Positions 8,001 through 15,018 of a DNA stretch of 19,165 nucleotides are shown piece after piece. Position 1 is the first letter of the stretch, and every line of letters begins with the position of its first letter. The stretch is taken from positions 1-19,165 of the forward strand of contig JAEEXV010000244.1 of assembly GCA_016287975.1 (NCBI GenBank), read 5' to 3'. A program made the position numbers and the translations under genes. This DNA comes from Lentisphaeria bacterium. GTDB lineage: Bacteria > Verrucomicrobiota > Lentisphaeria > Oligosphaerales > Oligosphaeraceae. Under the pieces are notes generated by a model. It was not told the DNA's origin and made no database searches. It saw only the letters and a list, made by a program, of their open reading frames with translations.

Positions 8001-9134
8001 ATGAAAGCACTCATCCTCAATTCCGGTCTCGGACACCGCATGGGCGTCCTCACGAGTGAACACCCCAAGTGCATGACCGAGGTCTCCGCGACCGAGACCA
8101 TCCTGAGCCGACAGCTGCGACTGCTCGCCGAGGCCGATGTCTCCGAGGTCGTCATGACCACTGGCTACTTCGACAGCGTCCTGGTCAACTACTGCCATTC
8201 CCTGCACCTCCCCCTGCATTTCACCTTCGTCAACAACCCCCTCTACCGCGAGACCAACTACATCTACTCCATCTACTGCGCCCGCGAACATCTCCAGGAC
8301 ACCGACCTGCTGCTGATGCACGGCGACCTCGTCTTCGAACCGTCGGTGCTGGACGACATCATGAACTGCCCGCGCAGTTGCATGAAGGTCAGCTCCACCC
8401 TGCCGCTCCCCGACAAGGACTTCAAGGCCGTCGTCAAGGACGGCCGCGTCCAGGCCGTCGGCATCGAGTTCTTCGATTCCGCCATGGAGGCGCAGGCCCT
8501 CTATAAACTCAACGCCGCCGACTGGAAAGTCTGGCTGGACAAGATCTGCGACTTCTGCGAACACGACAACCGCAAGTGCTATGCGGAAAAGGCATTCAAC
8601 GAAATCTCCGACCGCTGCCCCGTCTACGCCTTGGACGTCCAGGACCGCCTCTGCTCGGAGATCGACACTCCCGAGGATCTCGCCGTCGTCTCATCGCGCC
8701 TCTGGGAAATCGAAAACCGCACCGTCTATCTATGCTTCTCAACGGACATCATCCACAGCGGCCACATCGCCATCATCCGCAAGGCCCGCAAACTCGGGCG
8801 CCTCATCGTCGGCGTGCTCTCGGACGAGGCGATTGCCAGTTATCGGCGCCCCCCACTCGTCTCCCTGGAGGACCGCCTCACCCTCTTCCGCAACATCAAG
8901 GGCATCGAGTCCGTCATCGTACAGAACACCCTCAGTTACGCGGACACTCTCCGCAAACTTAAGCCTGCGTTCGTCGTCCACGGCGACAACTGGCGCGATG
9001 GTGTCCAGCGCCCCGTCCGCGACGAGGTGACCAATGTCCTCGCCGAATACGGCGGACGCCTCGTCGAGTTCCCATACGACCAGCAACACCGCTTCGTCGA
9101 ACTCGAGCAGCGCCTCGCCAAGGCCATGCTGTAA
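8001..9134 (+). CDS. Fused nucleotidyltransferase: LicC-like NTP-transferase domain plus PEP-mutase-type cytidylyltransferase domain
   Basis: Two nucleotidyltransferase folds lie in one 377-residue chain. Residues 1 to about 230 form a sugar-nucleotide/LicC-like pyrophosphorylase domain: ALILNSGLGHRMGVLT, HPKCMTEV, LLLMHGDLVF, and SEIDTPEDL at its end. Residues about 240-377 form a class-I cytidylyltransferase domain with the HxGH motif at His252-Ser-Gly-His255, then SDEAIASYRRPPLVSLEDR, FRNIKGIESVIVQ, LKPAFVVHGDNW and GGRLVEFPYD. The second half closely resembles the cytidylyltransferase domain fused to some phosphoenolpyruvate mutases in phosphonate pathways. The likely job is making CMP- or CDP-activated phosphocholine or 2-aminoethylphosphonate for the adjacent LicD. 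No PEP mutase is visible in the window. Confidence 0.8.
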   Translation: MKALILNSGLGHRMGVLTSEHPKCMTEVSATETILSRQLRLLAEADVSEVVMTTGYFDSVLVNYCHSLHLPLHFTFVNNPLYRETNYIYSIYCAREHLQDTDLLLMHGDLVFEPSVLDDIMNCPRSCMKVSSTLPLPDKDFKAVVKDGRVQAVGIEFFDSAMEAQALYKLNAADWKVWLDKICDFCEHDNRKCYAEKAFNEISDRCPVYALDVQDRLCSEIDTPEDLAVVSSRLWEIENRTVYLCFSTDIIHSGHIAIIRKARKLGRLIVGVLSDEAIASYRRPPLVSLEDRLTLFRNIKGIESVIVQNTLSYADTLRKLKPAFVVHGDNWRDGVQRPVRDEVTNVLAEYGGRLVEFPYDQQHRFVELEQRLAKAML

Positions 9135-9157
9135 GCCCGTCACCCAAGGACAAGCCC

Positions 9158-9568
9158 ATGTTGAAAGGAATCTCACCGCTGATTTCCCCGGAACTTCTAA
9201 AGACGCTCTGCGAAATGGGGCATGGCGACTGCATCGTGCTGGCTGACGCGCATTTCCCGGCCTACAGCCTGGGACCGAAGGTCATTCCAGCAAGCGGTCT
9301 TCAGGCCGACGCGCTGTTGCGCGGCATCATGCCGCTCTTCGAACTCGACCGCTATGTCGACCATCCCATGCTGATGATGGCTCCCGTCCCTGGCGACCAT
9401 CTGGACGACGCATACGTCGCAACCTGCCAGGAAATCACCGGCTGCGCGCCGGAATTCCTGGAACGCTTCGCCTTCTATGAGTCCGCCCGCAAGGCCTTCG
9501 CCATCGTCCAGACCGGCGAAACCCGCCAGTACGCGAACATCATCCTGCAGAAGGGAGTGATCAAGTAA
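9158..9568 (+). CDS. fucU: L-fucose mutarotase (FucU/RbsD family)
   Basis: The 136-residue protein matches FucU in length and motifs: MLKGISPLISPELLK, EMGHGDCIVLADAHFPA (His22 and Asp30), then LFELDRYVDHP, ERFAFYESARKAFAIVQTGE and the C-terminal YANIILQKGV. FucU interconverts alpha- and beta-L-fucose; RbsD does the same for ribose forms, but the sequence is closer to FucU. A possible ribosome site AAGGA lies at 9146-9150, 7 bases before the ATG. Its place after the nucleotidyltransferase suggests fucose salvage feeding the polysaccharide or a catabolic link. No fucokinase or GDP-fucose gene is seen here. Confidence 0.87.
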   Translation: MLKGISPLISPELLKTLCEMGHGDCIVLADAHFPAYSLGPKVIPASGLQADALLRGIMPLFELDRYVDHPMLMMAPVPGDHLDDAYVATCQEITGCAPEFLERFAFYESARKAFAIVQTGETRQYANIILQKGVIK

Positions 9569-9604
9569 ATCCAAACCCATTGCCAGACGAGCATTGTGGA
9601 TTAT

Positions 9605-9624
9605 ATTATGCAGAAAAACATAAT
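9605..9624. repeat. Short inverted repeat in the ATPase gene leader
   Basis: ATTATG at 9605-9610 and CATAAT at 9619-9624 form a 6-bp inverted repeat around an 8-bp A-rich spacer. CATAAT recurs at 9634-9639. It lies in the 85-bp AT-rich gap between fucU and the ATPase gene, and could be part of an operator or promoter for that separate unit. The evidence is structural only. Confidence 0.3.
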
Positions 9625-9653
9625 GTTTTCCTACATAATCCTTTGTTCGAAGT

Positions 9654-11069
9654 ATGGATTTTCTTGGGCGTGAAGAAGAATTAGCAAGATTGAGGCGGTT
9701 ATCGCAAGCCCGGAGTGGGGGCTTTGTGGTAGTGTATGGTCGTCGTCGGATCGGCAAGAGTTGCCTGTTGATGCGATGGTGTGAAGAGGCTGGGGGTGTA
9801 TATGCGGTAGCGGACACCTCTTCGGCCGCCATGCAGCGCCAGATGCTTGCGGAGGCGTTATCGGTTCGTTTCCCGGGCTTCGGGGAAGCCGTATATCCCA
9901 GTTGGCACTCATTTTTCCAGGCATTATCGGCCCAGGCGCGGCTTTCGGAGTGGCATGGTCCTGTGATTTTCGACGAGTTTCCGTATCTCGTCGCATCCGA
10001 CGGCAGCCTCCCTGGCACATTTCAGAAGTGGGTGGATGCCGAATGCAGCGGCAAGGGCCTGCTGATTGTCATTTCGGGTTCCAGCCAGCAGATGATGCAG
10101 GGGTTGACCCTGAATTCGTCGTCTCCGCTGTATGGGCGCGCTCAGGAACTGCTCCATTTGCAGCCATTGCCGGCGGGGTTGCTGCGTCCGGCCCTGGGGC
10201 TGGAAGATGCGCTGGATGTCATTCGCGCCTATTCGGTCTGGGGAGGCGTCCCCCGCTATTGGCAGGCTGCAGAATCGCATGGTTCCGAACTGGATGCCGC
10301 CCTTGACCAACTGGTTTTTCACTCTCTGGGCGTATTCCATGAGGAACCGAACCACTTGCTGCAGATGGAAGTGCCCAGCGCCCTCAGCCTGCGTCCCTAC
10401 TTGGATGCCATTGGCTTTGGCGCCCATCGGTCCAGTGAAATCGCCTCGCGTCTGCAGCAGCCCGCGACGGATCTGGCCCGTCCGTTGTCGCGTTTGATCG
10501 AACTGGGGCTGGTCAAACGGGAAGTCCCGTTTGGGGAATCGGAACGCAGTTCCAGAAAATCGCTGTACCGCATTTCGGATCCCTTCTGCGACTTCTGGTT
10601 CCGCGTCATCGCCCCCCGGCGGGCCCTTTTTGAAAATGCGCCCCAAGGCACCCGGCTGATGCTATGGCGGAAATACGCCGAGGCCATCTTCTCCACGCAA
10701 TGGGAGGAGCTTGCGCGGCAGAATGTGAACCGCGTCGCCTCTTTGGCGGCTGAACTGCCATCGGAGGATTGCTGGCTTCCCGCCCGGCGTTGGTGGCAGG
10801 AAAACCGCCCGGAATGGGACATTGTCACGACCAACCTGACTGGCGACACCGCCCTGTTGGGCGAAGTGAAGTGGTCGGACCAGCCATTCCACACTGAAGA
10901 AATCCAGCGCCTCGCGCAGATGCTCCTGAACCGCGATGCGCCGCCGGGGCTTCCACGGAAGATCCTCCGGCTCCTCGTTCTCCCCGCCATTGCGCCCGAC
11001 GCCTCATGTCCGCCGTCAATCCGGCTGGTCACCGGAGATGACATCCTCCAGGCCACGCTGGAAAAATGA
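9654..11069 (+). CDS. AAA ATPase of the archaeal-ATPase/DUF234 type with C-terminal PD-(D/E)XK-like domain
   Basis: The 471-residue protein starts MDFLGREEELARLRRL, the standard opening of this STAND-like ATPase family. Walker A is GRRRIGKS (29-36), Walker B is VIFDEFPYLV (Asp107-Glu108), and ISGSSQQMM is the sensor-1 region. A winged-helix-like middle (about residues 245-310) precedes the DUF234 segment DPFCDFWFRVIAP. The C-terminus has WDIV (Asp389) and GEVKW (Glu404, Lys406), matching the D...ExK core of a restriction-endonuclease-like fold. The biological role of the family is poorly known; defence or mobile-element functions have been proposed. Its AT-rich leader and unrelated function mark it as a passenger in the polysaccharide locus. 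Confidence 0.83.
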   Translation: MDFLGREEELARLRRLSQARSGGFVVVYGRRRIGKSCLLMRWCEEAGGVYAVADTSSAAMQRQMLAEALSVRFPGFGEAVYPSWHSFFQALSAQARLSEWHGPVIFDEFPYLVASDGSLPGTFQKWVDAECSGKGLLIVISGSSQQMMQGLTLNSSSPLYGRAQELLHLQPLPAGLLRPALGLEDALDVIRAYSVWGGVPRYWQAAESHGSELDAALDQLVFHSLGVFHEEPNHLLQMEVPSALSLRPYLDAIGFGAHRSSEIASRLQQPATDLARPLSRLIELGLVKREVPFGESERSSRKSLYRISDPFCDFWFRVIAPRRALFENAPQGTRLMLWRKYAEAIFSTQWEELARQNVNRVASLAAELPSEDCWLPARRWWQENRPEWDIVTTNLTGDTALLGEVKWSDQPFHTEEIQRLAQMLLNRDAPPGLPRKILRLLVLPAIAPDASCPPSIRLVTGDDILQATLEK

Positions 11070-11093
11070 CCTGGCACCTCCCCCCGTTCCCAC

Positions 11094-11879
11094 ATGCCTG
11101 ACTTTCCGCTGGTCATGACTGCCGCCATCAACCCGAAGGGGATGGGCGGCCTGTCGGTGAACGACGCCGAGGCGCGCGCCGCGCAGTATGCCGCGACGCT
11201 GGAATTCTACCTCGCCGAGCCTGCCGTCCGCCGCATCGTCTTCGCCGACAACTCGGGCTACGACCTCGCGCGCTTCCGTGAACTCACCGCGCGGCATCCC
11301 GACACCGAGGTCGAGTTCCTCTCGGTCGACGGCAACGACTATCCGCGCCACCTGGGCAAGAGCTACGGCGAACTGCTCATCCTCGACACCATCGCCGCGC
11401 GCTCCCGCCTGGTGCACGAGGCGGGCGGCTTCGCCAAGGTCACGGGGCGCTTCCCCATCCTCAATCTCGCACGCCTCCTGCGCGAGGCGGAGCGCCGCCA
11501 GCCCTGGGAACTCTTCTGCGACAACAAGGACCACCGCATCTACGACTGGCTCCGCCTCGGCTGGACTGGCCACGCCTGCGACACCCGCTTCTTCCTCGTC
11601 ACCCTCGACTTCTACAACCGCCACTTCCGCGGACGCGCCGCCGAACTCGACGACTCCCAAAACCGCCTGATCGAGTTCATGTTCTTCGAGACCGCCAGGC
11701 AGGCCGCCCGCGAATGCCCTGTCGTCCGCCGTTTCCGCACCGAACCCGAATACGCCGGCAAGGCAGGCCACGTCCAGACCGCCCTGCTCCAGGTCAACGA
11801 CTACTCTGGCCTGGTCGCCAAGACCAAGCGCCGCCTCCGCCAGCTCGCCCGCTGGATCACCCCATGGTTCTGGTTCTGA
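11094..11879 (+). CDS. Putative glycosyltransferase-like polysaccharide biosynthesis protein
   Basis: The 261-residue soluble protein does not match a textbook family in my reading. It has a GT-A-like beginning (VMTAAINPKG), an inserted acidic turn FADNSGYD (50-57), then HLGKSYGELLILDTI (87-101) and AKVTGRFPILNL (114-125). The DNSGYD...GKxYGE...KxTGRF combination recurs in uncharacterised capsule-cluster proteins thought to be sugar transferases. No clear DxD donor site stands out. It begins 24 bp after the ATPase gene and is the last gene before the first heptamer array. Function is inferred mainly from context. Confidence 0.55.
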   Translation: MPDFPLVMTAAINPKGMGGLSVNDAEARAAQYAATLEFYLAEPAVRRIVFADNSGYDLARFRELTARHPDTEVEFLSVDGNDYPRHLGKSYGELLILDTIAARSRLVHEAGGFAKVTGRFPILNLARLLREAERRQPWELFCDNKDHRIYDWLRLGWTGHACDTRFFLVTLDFYNRHFRGRAAELDDSQNRLIEFMFFETARQAARECPVVRRFRTEPEYAGKAGHVQTALLQVNDYSGLVAKTKRRLRQLARWITPWFWF

Positions 11880-11902
11880 AGTCCTGAATCCAGGGGCCTT
11901 TT

Positions 11903-11922
11903 CCGGCCCAAAAATGGGCCGG
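11903..11922. repeat. Perfect 8-bp hairpin after the transferase-like gene
   Basis: CCGGCCCA (11903-11910) and TGGGCCGG (11915-11922) pair perfectly around AAAA. It begins 24 bp after the stop codon at 11879. There is no following T tract on either strand, so it is not a classical intrinsic terminator, although it could still slow polymerase or protect the mRNA 3' end. Confidence 0.5.
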
Positions 11923-11933
11923 CACAGAACGCG

Positions 11934-12108
11934 AGGTCCTGGGTCGTGGGTCCTGGATCCTGGATCCTGAGTCCTGGGTCCTGAGTCCTGGGTCCTGAGT
12001 CCTGGGTCGCGGGTCCTGGGTCGTAAGTCCTGGGTCGTGGGTCCTAAGTCCTGAGTCCTGGGTCCTGAGTCCTGGGTCGTGAGTCGTGAGTCCTGGGTCC
12101 TGGGTTGT
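11934..12108. repeat. Tandem array of 25 heptanucleotide units (consensus GRGTCCT)
   Basis: From 11934 to 12108 the sequence divides without slippage into 25 consecutive 7-bp units. Most are GGGTCCT, GAGTCCT or GGGTCGT; rarer forms are GGATCCT, AAGTCCT, AGGTCCT, GGGTCGC and GGGTTGT. A degenerate 26th unit (GGCTCCC) follows. The third to fifth positions (GTC, usually followed by CT) are nearly invariant while positions 1-2 and 6 vary. The array ends 45 bp before the WcaF-like gene, so unit gain or loss would change the upstream spacing by 7 bp. It lacks unique spacers and is not a CRISPR. Confidence 0.95.
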
Positions 12109-12153
12109 GGCTCCCAAATTTGAAAGCCCCTGGAAACCTTTAGCAATCCCTTC

Positions 12154-12702
12154 ATGCATCAGGATTTGAGCCAATACCGCAATGCCCTCTCGCGCGGCCA
12201 TCAACTGAAGCGCCTCCTCTGGGGCGTCTGCTGGGCGCTGCTCGCGCGCTGGCTGCCGCGCAGCCTCGGCTGCGCCTGGAAGCGCTTCCTGCTGCGATGC
12301 TTCGGCGCGAAACTATCGCCGACCGCAGTGGTCTATTCCAGCACGCGCATCTATGCGCCCTGGAACCTGGAGATGGGCGAGCACAGCTGCCTTGCCGACG
12401 AGGTCGACTGCTACAACGTCGACCGCGTCACCATCGGCGCCAACACCACCGTCTCCCAGAAAACCTACCTCTGCACCGCCTCCCACGACATCACCCGCCC
12501 CGACCTCCCGCTCGTCACCGCGCCCATCCGCATCGAGGACCAGGCCTGGGTCGCCGCCGACGCCTTCATCGGCATGGGCGTCACCATCGGCCAGGGCGCC
12601 GTCGTCGGCGCCCGCGCCGCCGTCTTCAAGGACGTCCCCCCATGGACTGTCGTCGGCGGAAATCCCGCGCGGACGCTGAAGCAGCGGGAAATCCGGCCAT
12701 GA
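12154..12702 (+). CDS. WcaF-type hexapeptide-repeat acetyltransferase
   Basis: This 182-residue protein has an amphipathic N-terminus (about residues 1-50) and then a left-handed beta-helix domain of hexapeptide repeats. It includes VTIGANTTVSQKTYLCTASHDI, where the His of SHDI is the presumed catalytic base, then IRIEDQAWVAADAFIG, VTIGQGAVVGARAAV and a terminal VVGGNPARTL. Proteins of this type O- or N-acetylate sugars of exopolysaccharide using acetyl-CoA in the cytoplasm (WcaF in colanic acid synthesis). Its stop overlaps the next start (ATGA at 12699-12702). The acceptor sugar is unknown. Confidence 0.85.
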   Translation: MHQDLSQYRNALSRGHQLKRLLWGVCWALLARWLPRSLGCAWKRFLLRCFGAKLSPTAVVYSSTRIYAPWNLEMGEHSCLADEVDCYNVDRVTIGANTTVSQKTYLCTASHDITRPDLPLVTAPIRIEDQAWVAADAFIGMGVTIGQGAVVGARAAVFKDVPPWTVVGGNPARTLKQREIRP

Positions 12703-13538
12703 CAGTCTCCGCAGTCATTCTGACGCTCAACGAGGAGCGCAACATTGTCGAATGCATCCGCACCCTGCGCGAGTGGTGCAAGGACATCGTCGTCTACGAT
12801 TCCTTCAGCACGGACCGCACCGTCGAACTCGCGAAGGCCGAGGGCGCGCGCGTCTTCCAGCGCAAGTTCGACGACTACGCCTCCCAGCGCAACGCCGCCC
12901 TCCGCGAAGTTGACTATCCTGGCGAGTGGGTGCTGATGGTCGACGCCGACGAACGCTGGGGCAAGGACCTCGGCGCCGTCATCGAGGGCGCGCTCGCCTC
13001 GCCCGCCGCCGCCACCGTCTCCATCTTCCACTTCCAGCGCAAGGACATCTTCCTCGGACGCTGGCTCAAGCACGGCATCGGCGCCGGCACCTGGACTGGA
13101 CGCCTCCTCAAGCGCGCCGACGTCTCCGTCGAGCGCGACATCAACGAGGAATACCACTGCACTGGAGAAAAGGCCTTCCTCAAGGGGGCGCGCTTCCTCC
13201 ACTATCCCTTCAACAACGGCGTCGCCTGGTGGTTCCACCGCCACAACCGCTACTCCGACATGGAGGCGAAGCGCCTCCTCGCCGAGCGCGCCGAACCTAT
13301 CGCCTGGCGGCAACTGTGGGGAAAGGATCCCGTGCTCCGCCGCAAGTCCCTCAAGCAGCTCCTCTACCGCATCCCCCTCCGTCCCATCTGGATGTTCTTC
13401 GCCCTCTACATCCTCAAACTCGGCTTCCTGGACGGTGCCGCTGGCTTCCACTACGCCTGCCTCCGCTCCGTCTACGAATACATGATCACCCTCAAACTCC
13501 GCGAACTGCGCCGCCGCGCGGCGGGCCAGTCCGTGTAA
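12699..13538 (+). CDS. WaaE/KdtX-like GT2 glycosyltransferase
   Basis: The ATG at 12699 was chosen because MTVSAVILTLNEERNI is the canonical GT2 opening and overlaps the upstream stop; longer in-frame extensions reach back inside the acetyltransferase gene. The 279-residue protein has YDSFSTDRTVELA (33-45) and the metal-binding VDADER (81-86). Then come RLLKR, the NEEYHCTG region and LHYPF, all typical of the WaaE/KdtX lipopolysaccharide-core subgroup. The C-terminus is moderately hydrophobic (PIWMFFALYILKLGF) and may bind the membrane. It probably adds a hexose to a lipid-linked or core acceptor. Confidence 0.87.
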   Translation: MTVSAVILTLNEERNIVECIRTLREWCKDIVVYDSFSTDRTVELAKAEGARVFQRKFDDYASQRNAALREVDYPGEWVLMVDADERWGKDLGAVIEGALASPAAATVSIFHFQRKDIFLGRWLKHGIGAGTWTGRLLKRADVSVERDINEEYHCTGEKAFLKGARFLHYPFNNGVAWWFHRHNRYSDMEAKRLLAERAEPIAWRQLWGKDPVLRRKSLKQLLYRIPLRPIWMFFALYILKLGFLDGAAGFHYACLRSVYEYMITLKLRELRRRAAGQSV

Positions 13539-13543
13539 CCGCC

Positions 13544-14737
13544 TTGCGCATCCTCCTCGTCTATCATTTCTTCCAGCCCGACACCGTCATCAGCGCCCGT
13601 CTCTTCACCGAACTGGCCGAGGACCTGTCCGCCGCCGGCCACCAGGTGACCGTGTTCACCTCCAACCGCCAGATCCGCAAGGAAGGCACCCTCCCGCCCG
13701 AGGAGGTGTGGCGCGGCATCGAGATCTGCCGCTTCGCGCGCCCGGGCCTCCGCCAGGGCAGCAATCTCGGCCGACTCTTCAACTCCTTCATCCTCCAGTG
13801 GAAATGGCGGCGCGCCTTCAGTCGGCGGCGCGCGGACTTCGACGCGGTCATCCTCGGCACCGACCCGCAGTTCTCCTACCTGATGCTGCCGTCCCTGCGG
13901 CGAATGGCCCCGCGCGCACGCCTCATCCACTGGGTCTTCGACCTCTATCCCGAAGCCCTTGCCGCGACTGGCTCGCCCCTGATGCGCCTTGCCGCCCGAA
14001 TCATCACCCCCTTCGCGCGCCGCGCCTACCGCAGCGTCGACGTCATGGCCGACATCGGACAGTGCATGCGCGAACGCCTCCTCCCCTATCGCCATTCCGC
14101 GGAAGCCGCGACCCTCCCCCCCTGGGCGCTCGCCGAACCGCCCGCCGCGACCCCCGTCCCCGCCGACACCCGGCGCGAACTCTTCGGGGACGCCCGCCTC
14201 GCCTTCCTCTACTCAGGCACCGTCGGCCACGCCCACGACCTGGCCCCCTTCATCGCCTTCGCCCGCGAATGCCGCCGAAGCGGCCTCGACGCCGCCTTCT
14301 GCTTCGCGGGCTACGGCAACCAATTCAACGCCCAGACCGCCTGCCTCACCCCCGAGGACACCAACATCCGCCTCGCCCCCTTCGTCCCCGAGGAACAACT
14401 CGCCGCCCGCCTCGCCGCCGCCGACTTCCACCTCATCTCCCTGCGCCAGGGCTGGCAGGGCATCGTCGTCCCGTCCAAGTTCTTCGGCGCCCTCGCCATC
14501 GGACGCCCCGTCCTCTTCTCAGGGCCGCAATCCAGTTGCATCGCCGCATGGATCCGCCAATATGGCCTCGGCGAGATCCTCGCCCCCGAGACCCCCCGCG
14601 TCATGGCCGCGCTTCTCGACAACCCGACGCGCCTCGCCGAACTGCGCCAGCGCGCCTGGGAGACCTACCAGGCGCACTTCTCCCGCGCCGTCGTCACCGC
14701 GCGCTTCCTCGAGCTCCTCGCGGCGGCTCCCCCGTAG
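13544..14737 (+). CDS. WbuB-like GT4 glycosyltransferase
   Basis: No ATG or GTG precedes the conserved N-terminus in this frame near the upstream stop. The TTG at 13544, 5 bp after that stop, gives (M)RILLVYHFFQPDTVISARL, the usual opening of WbuB-like GT4 enzymes, and a 397-residue protein. The N-terminal domain contains HQVTVFTSNR and the linker region HWVFDLYPEAL. The C-terminal domain has LAFLYSGTVGHAHD, GIVVPSKFFGALAIGRPVLF and GLGEIL. These enzymes transfer N-acetylated sugars such as FucNAc in O-antigen synthesis. It is the last gene before the terminator at 14792. Confidence 0.86.
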   Translation: MRILLVYHFFQPDTVISARLFTELAEDLSAAGHQVTVFTSNRQIRKEGTLPPEEVWRGIEICRFARPGLRQGSNLGRLFNSFILQWKWRRAFSRRRADFDAVILGTDPQFSYLMLPSLRRMAPRARLIHWVFDLYPEALAATGSPLMRLAARIITPFARRAYRSVDVMADIGQCMRERLLPYRHSAEAATLPPWALAEPPAATPVPADTRRELFGDARLAFLYSGTVGHAHDLAPFIAFARECRRSGLDAAFCFAGYGNQFNAQTACLTPEDTNIRLAPFVPEEQLAARLAAADFHLISLRQGWQGIVVPSKFFGALAIGRPVLFSGPQSSCIAAWIRQYGLGEILAPETPRVMAALLDNPTRLAELRQRAWETYQAHFSRAVVTARFLELLAAAPP

Positions 14738-14791
14738 CATTTCGGCTCCGCCGCCGCCCCCCCCTGACTTCTCCATCCATCCTGCGTCAAT

Positions 14792-14827
14792 AGCCAGAAA
14801 ACTCTTCGGGTTTTCTGGCTTTTTTTA
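14792..14827 (+). terminator. Rho-independent terminator ending the polysaccharide locus
   Basis: AGCCAGAAAAC (14792-14802) pairs with GTTTTCTGGCT (14810-14820) around a short UUCG-containing loop, followed at once by a run of T. It lies 54 bp downstream of the WbuB-like gene. Stem, tetraloop-like loop and T tract are all present, so intrinsic termination on the + strand is very likely. Confidence 0.92.
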
Positions 14828-14882
14828 TTCCCGCGTAAACCGCCCCGAAAAAGGCCGCCATCGCGTCTCACCGCGGCGGCGC

Positions 14883-14972
14883 GTCCAAAGTCCAATGTCC
14901 CGTCCCCCCCCGTCCAAAGTCCCGTCCAAAGTCCAAAGTTCAAAGTCCAATGTCCCATCCCCCCCGTCCAAT
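14883..14972. repeat. Second heptamer array (GTCCAAA/GTCCAAT units) with a higher-order duplication
   Basis: Units GTCCAAA and GTCCAAT recur at 14883, 14890, 14912, 14924, 14931, 14938 (as GTTCAAA), 14945 and 14966, interrupted by GTCCC plus runs of C. A segment starting GTCCAATGTCCC and ending in a C run occurs at 14890 and again at 14945, so a roughly 55-bp block has been duplicated. It lies in the 281-bp gap between the terminated locus and the IS remnant; apart from this array and the terminator nothing else is evident in that gap. Confidence 0.85.
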
Positions 14973-15018
14973 GTGAACTTCCAGAGATTTTTACACTCAA
15001 AACTCCGAGGCAACCATC

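Noticed and set aside
7557..8564. Minus-strand frame of 335 codons opposite LicD and the nucleotidyltransferase
   Set aside because: It spans two real genes in antisense and has only compositional features.
11903..11922. Intrinsic terminator
   Set aside because: The stem is perfect but no T run follows on either strand, so it is listed only as a hairpin.
11934..12108. Possible CRISPR array
   Set aside because: The repeated unit is 7 bp and directly contiguous; there are no unique spacers of 25-40 bp and no cas genes.
11016..12155. Long minus-strand frame of 379 codons through the heptamer array
   Set aside because: The repeats have no stop in this phase and the frame then runs antisense to a well-supported gene; the product is low-complexity (TQDSGPRTQD).
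12297..12698. N-terminal extension of the WaaE-like gene inside the acetyltransferase
   Set aside because: His/Arg/Pro-rich off-frame sequence; the conserved start is the ATG at 12699 overlapping the upstream stop.
12465..13451. Minus-strand frame of 328 codons opposite the WaaE-like gene
   Set aside because: Compositional shadow: acidic, low-complexity, no domains, antisense to a recognised GT2.
12926..13543. N-terminal extension of the WbuB-like gene inside the preceding GT2
   Set aside because: The extension is Arg/Pro-rich off-frame reading of the GT2; conserved similarity begins at the TTG at 13544.
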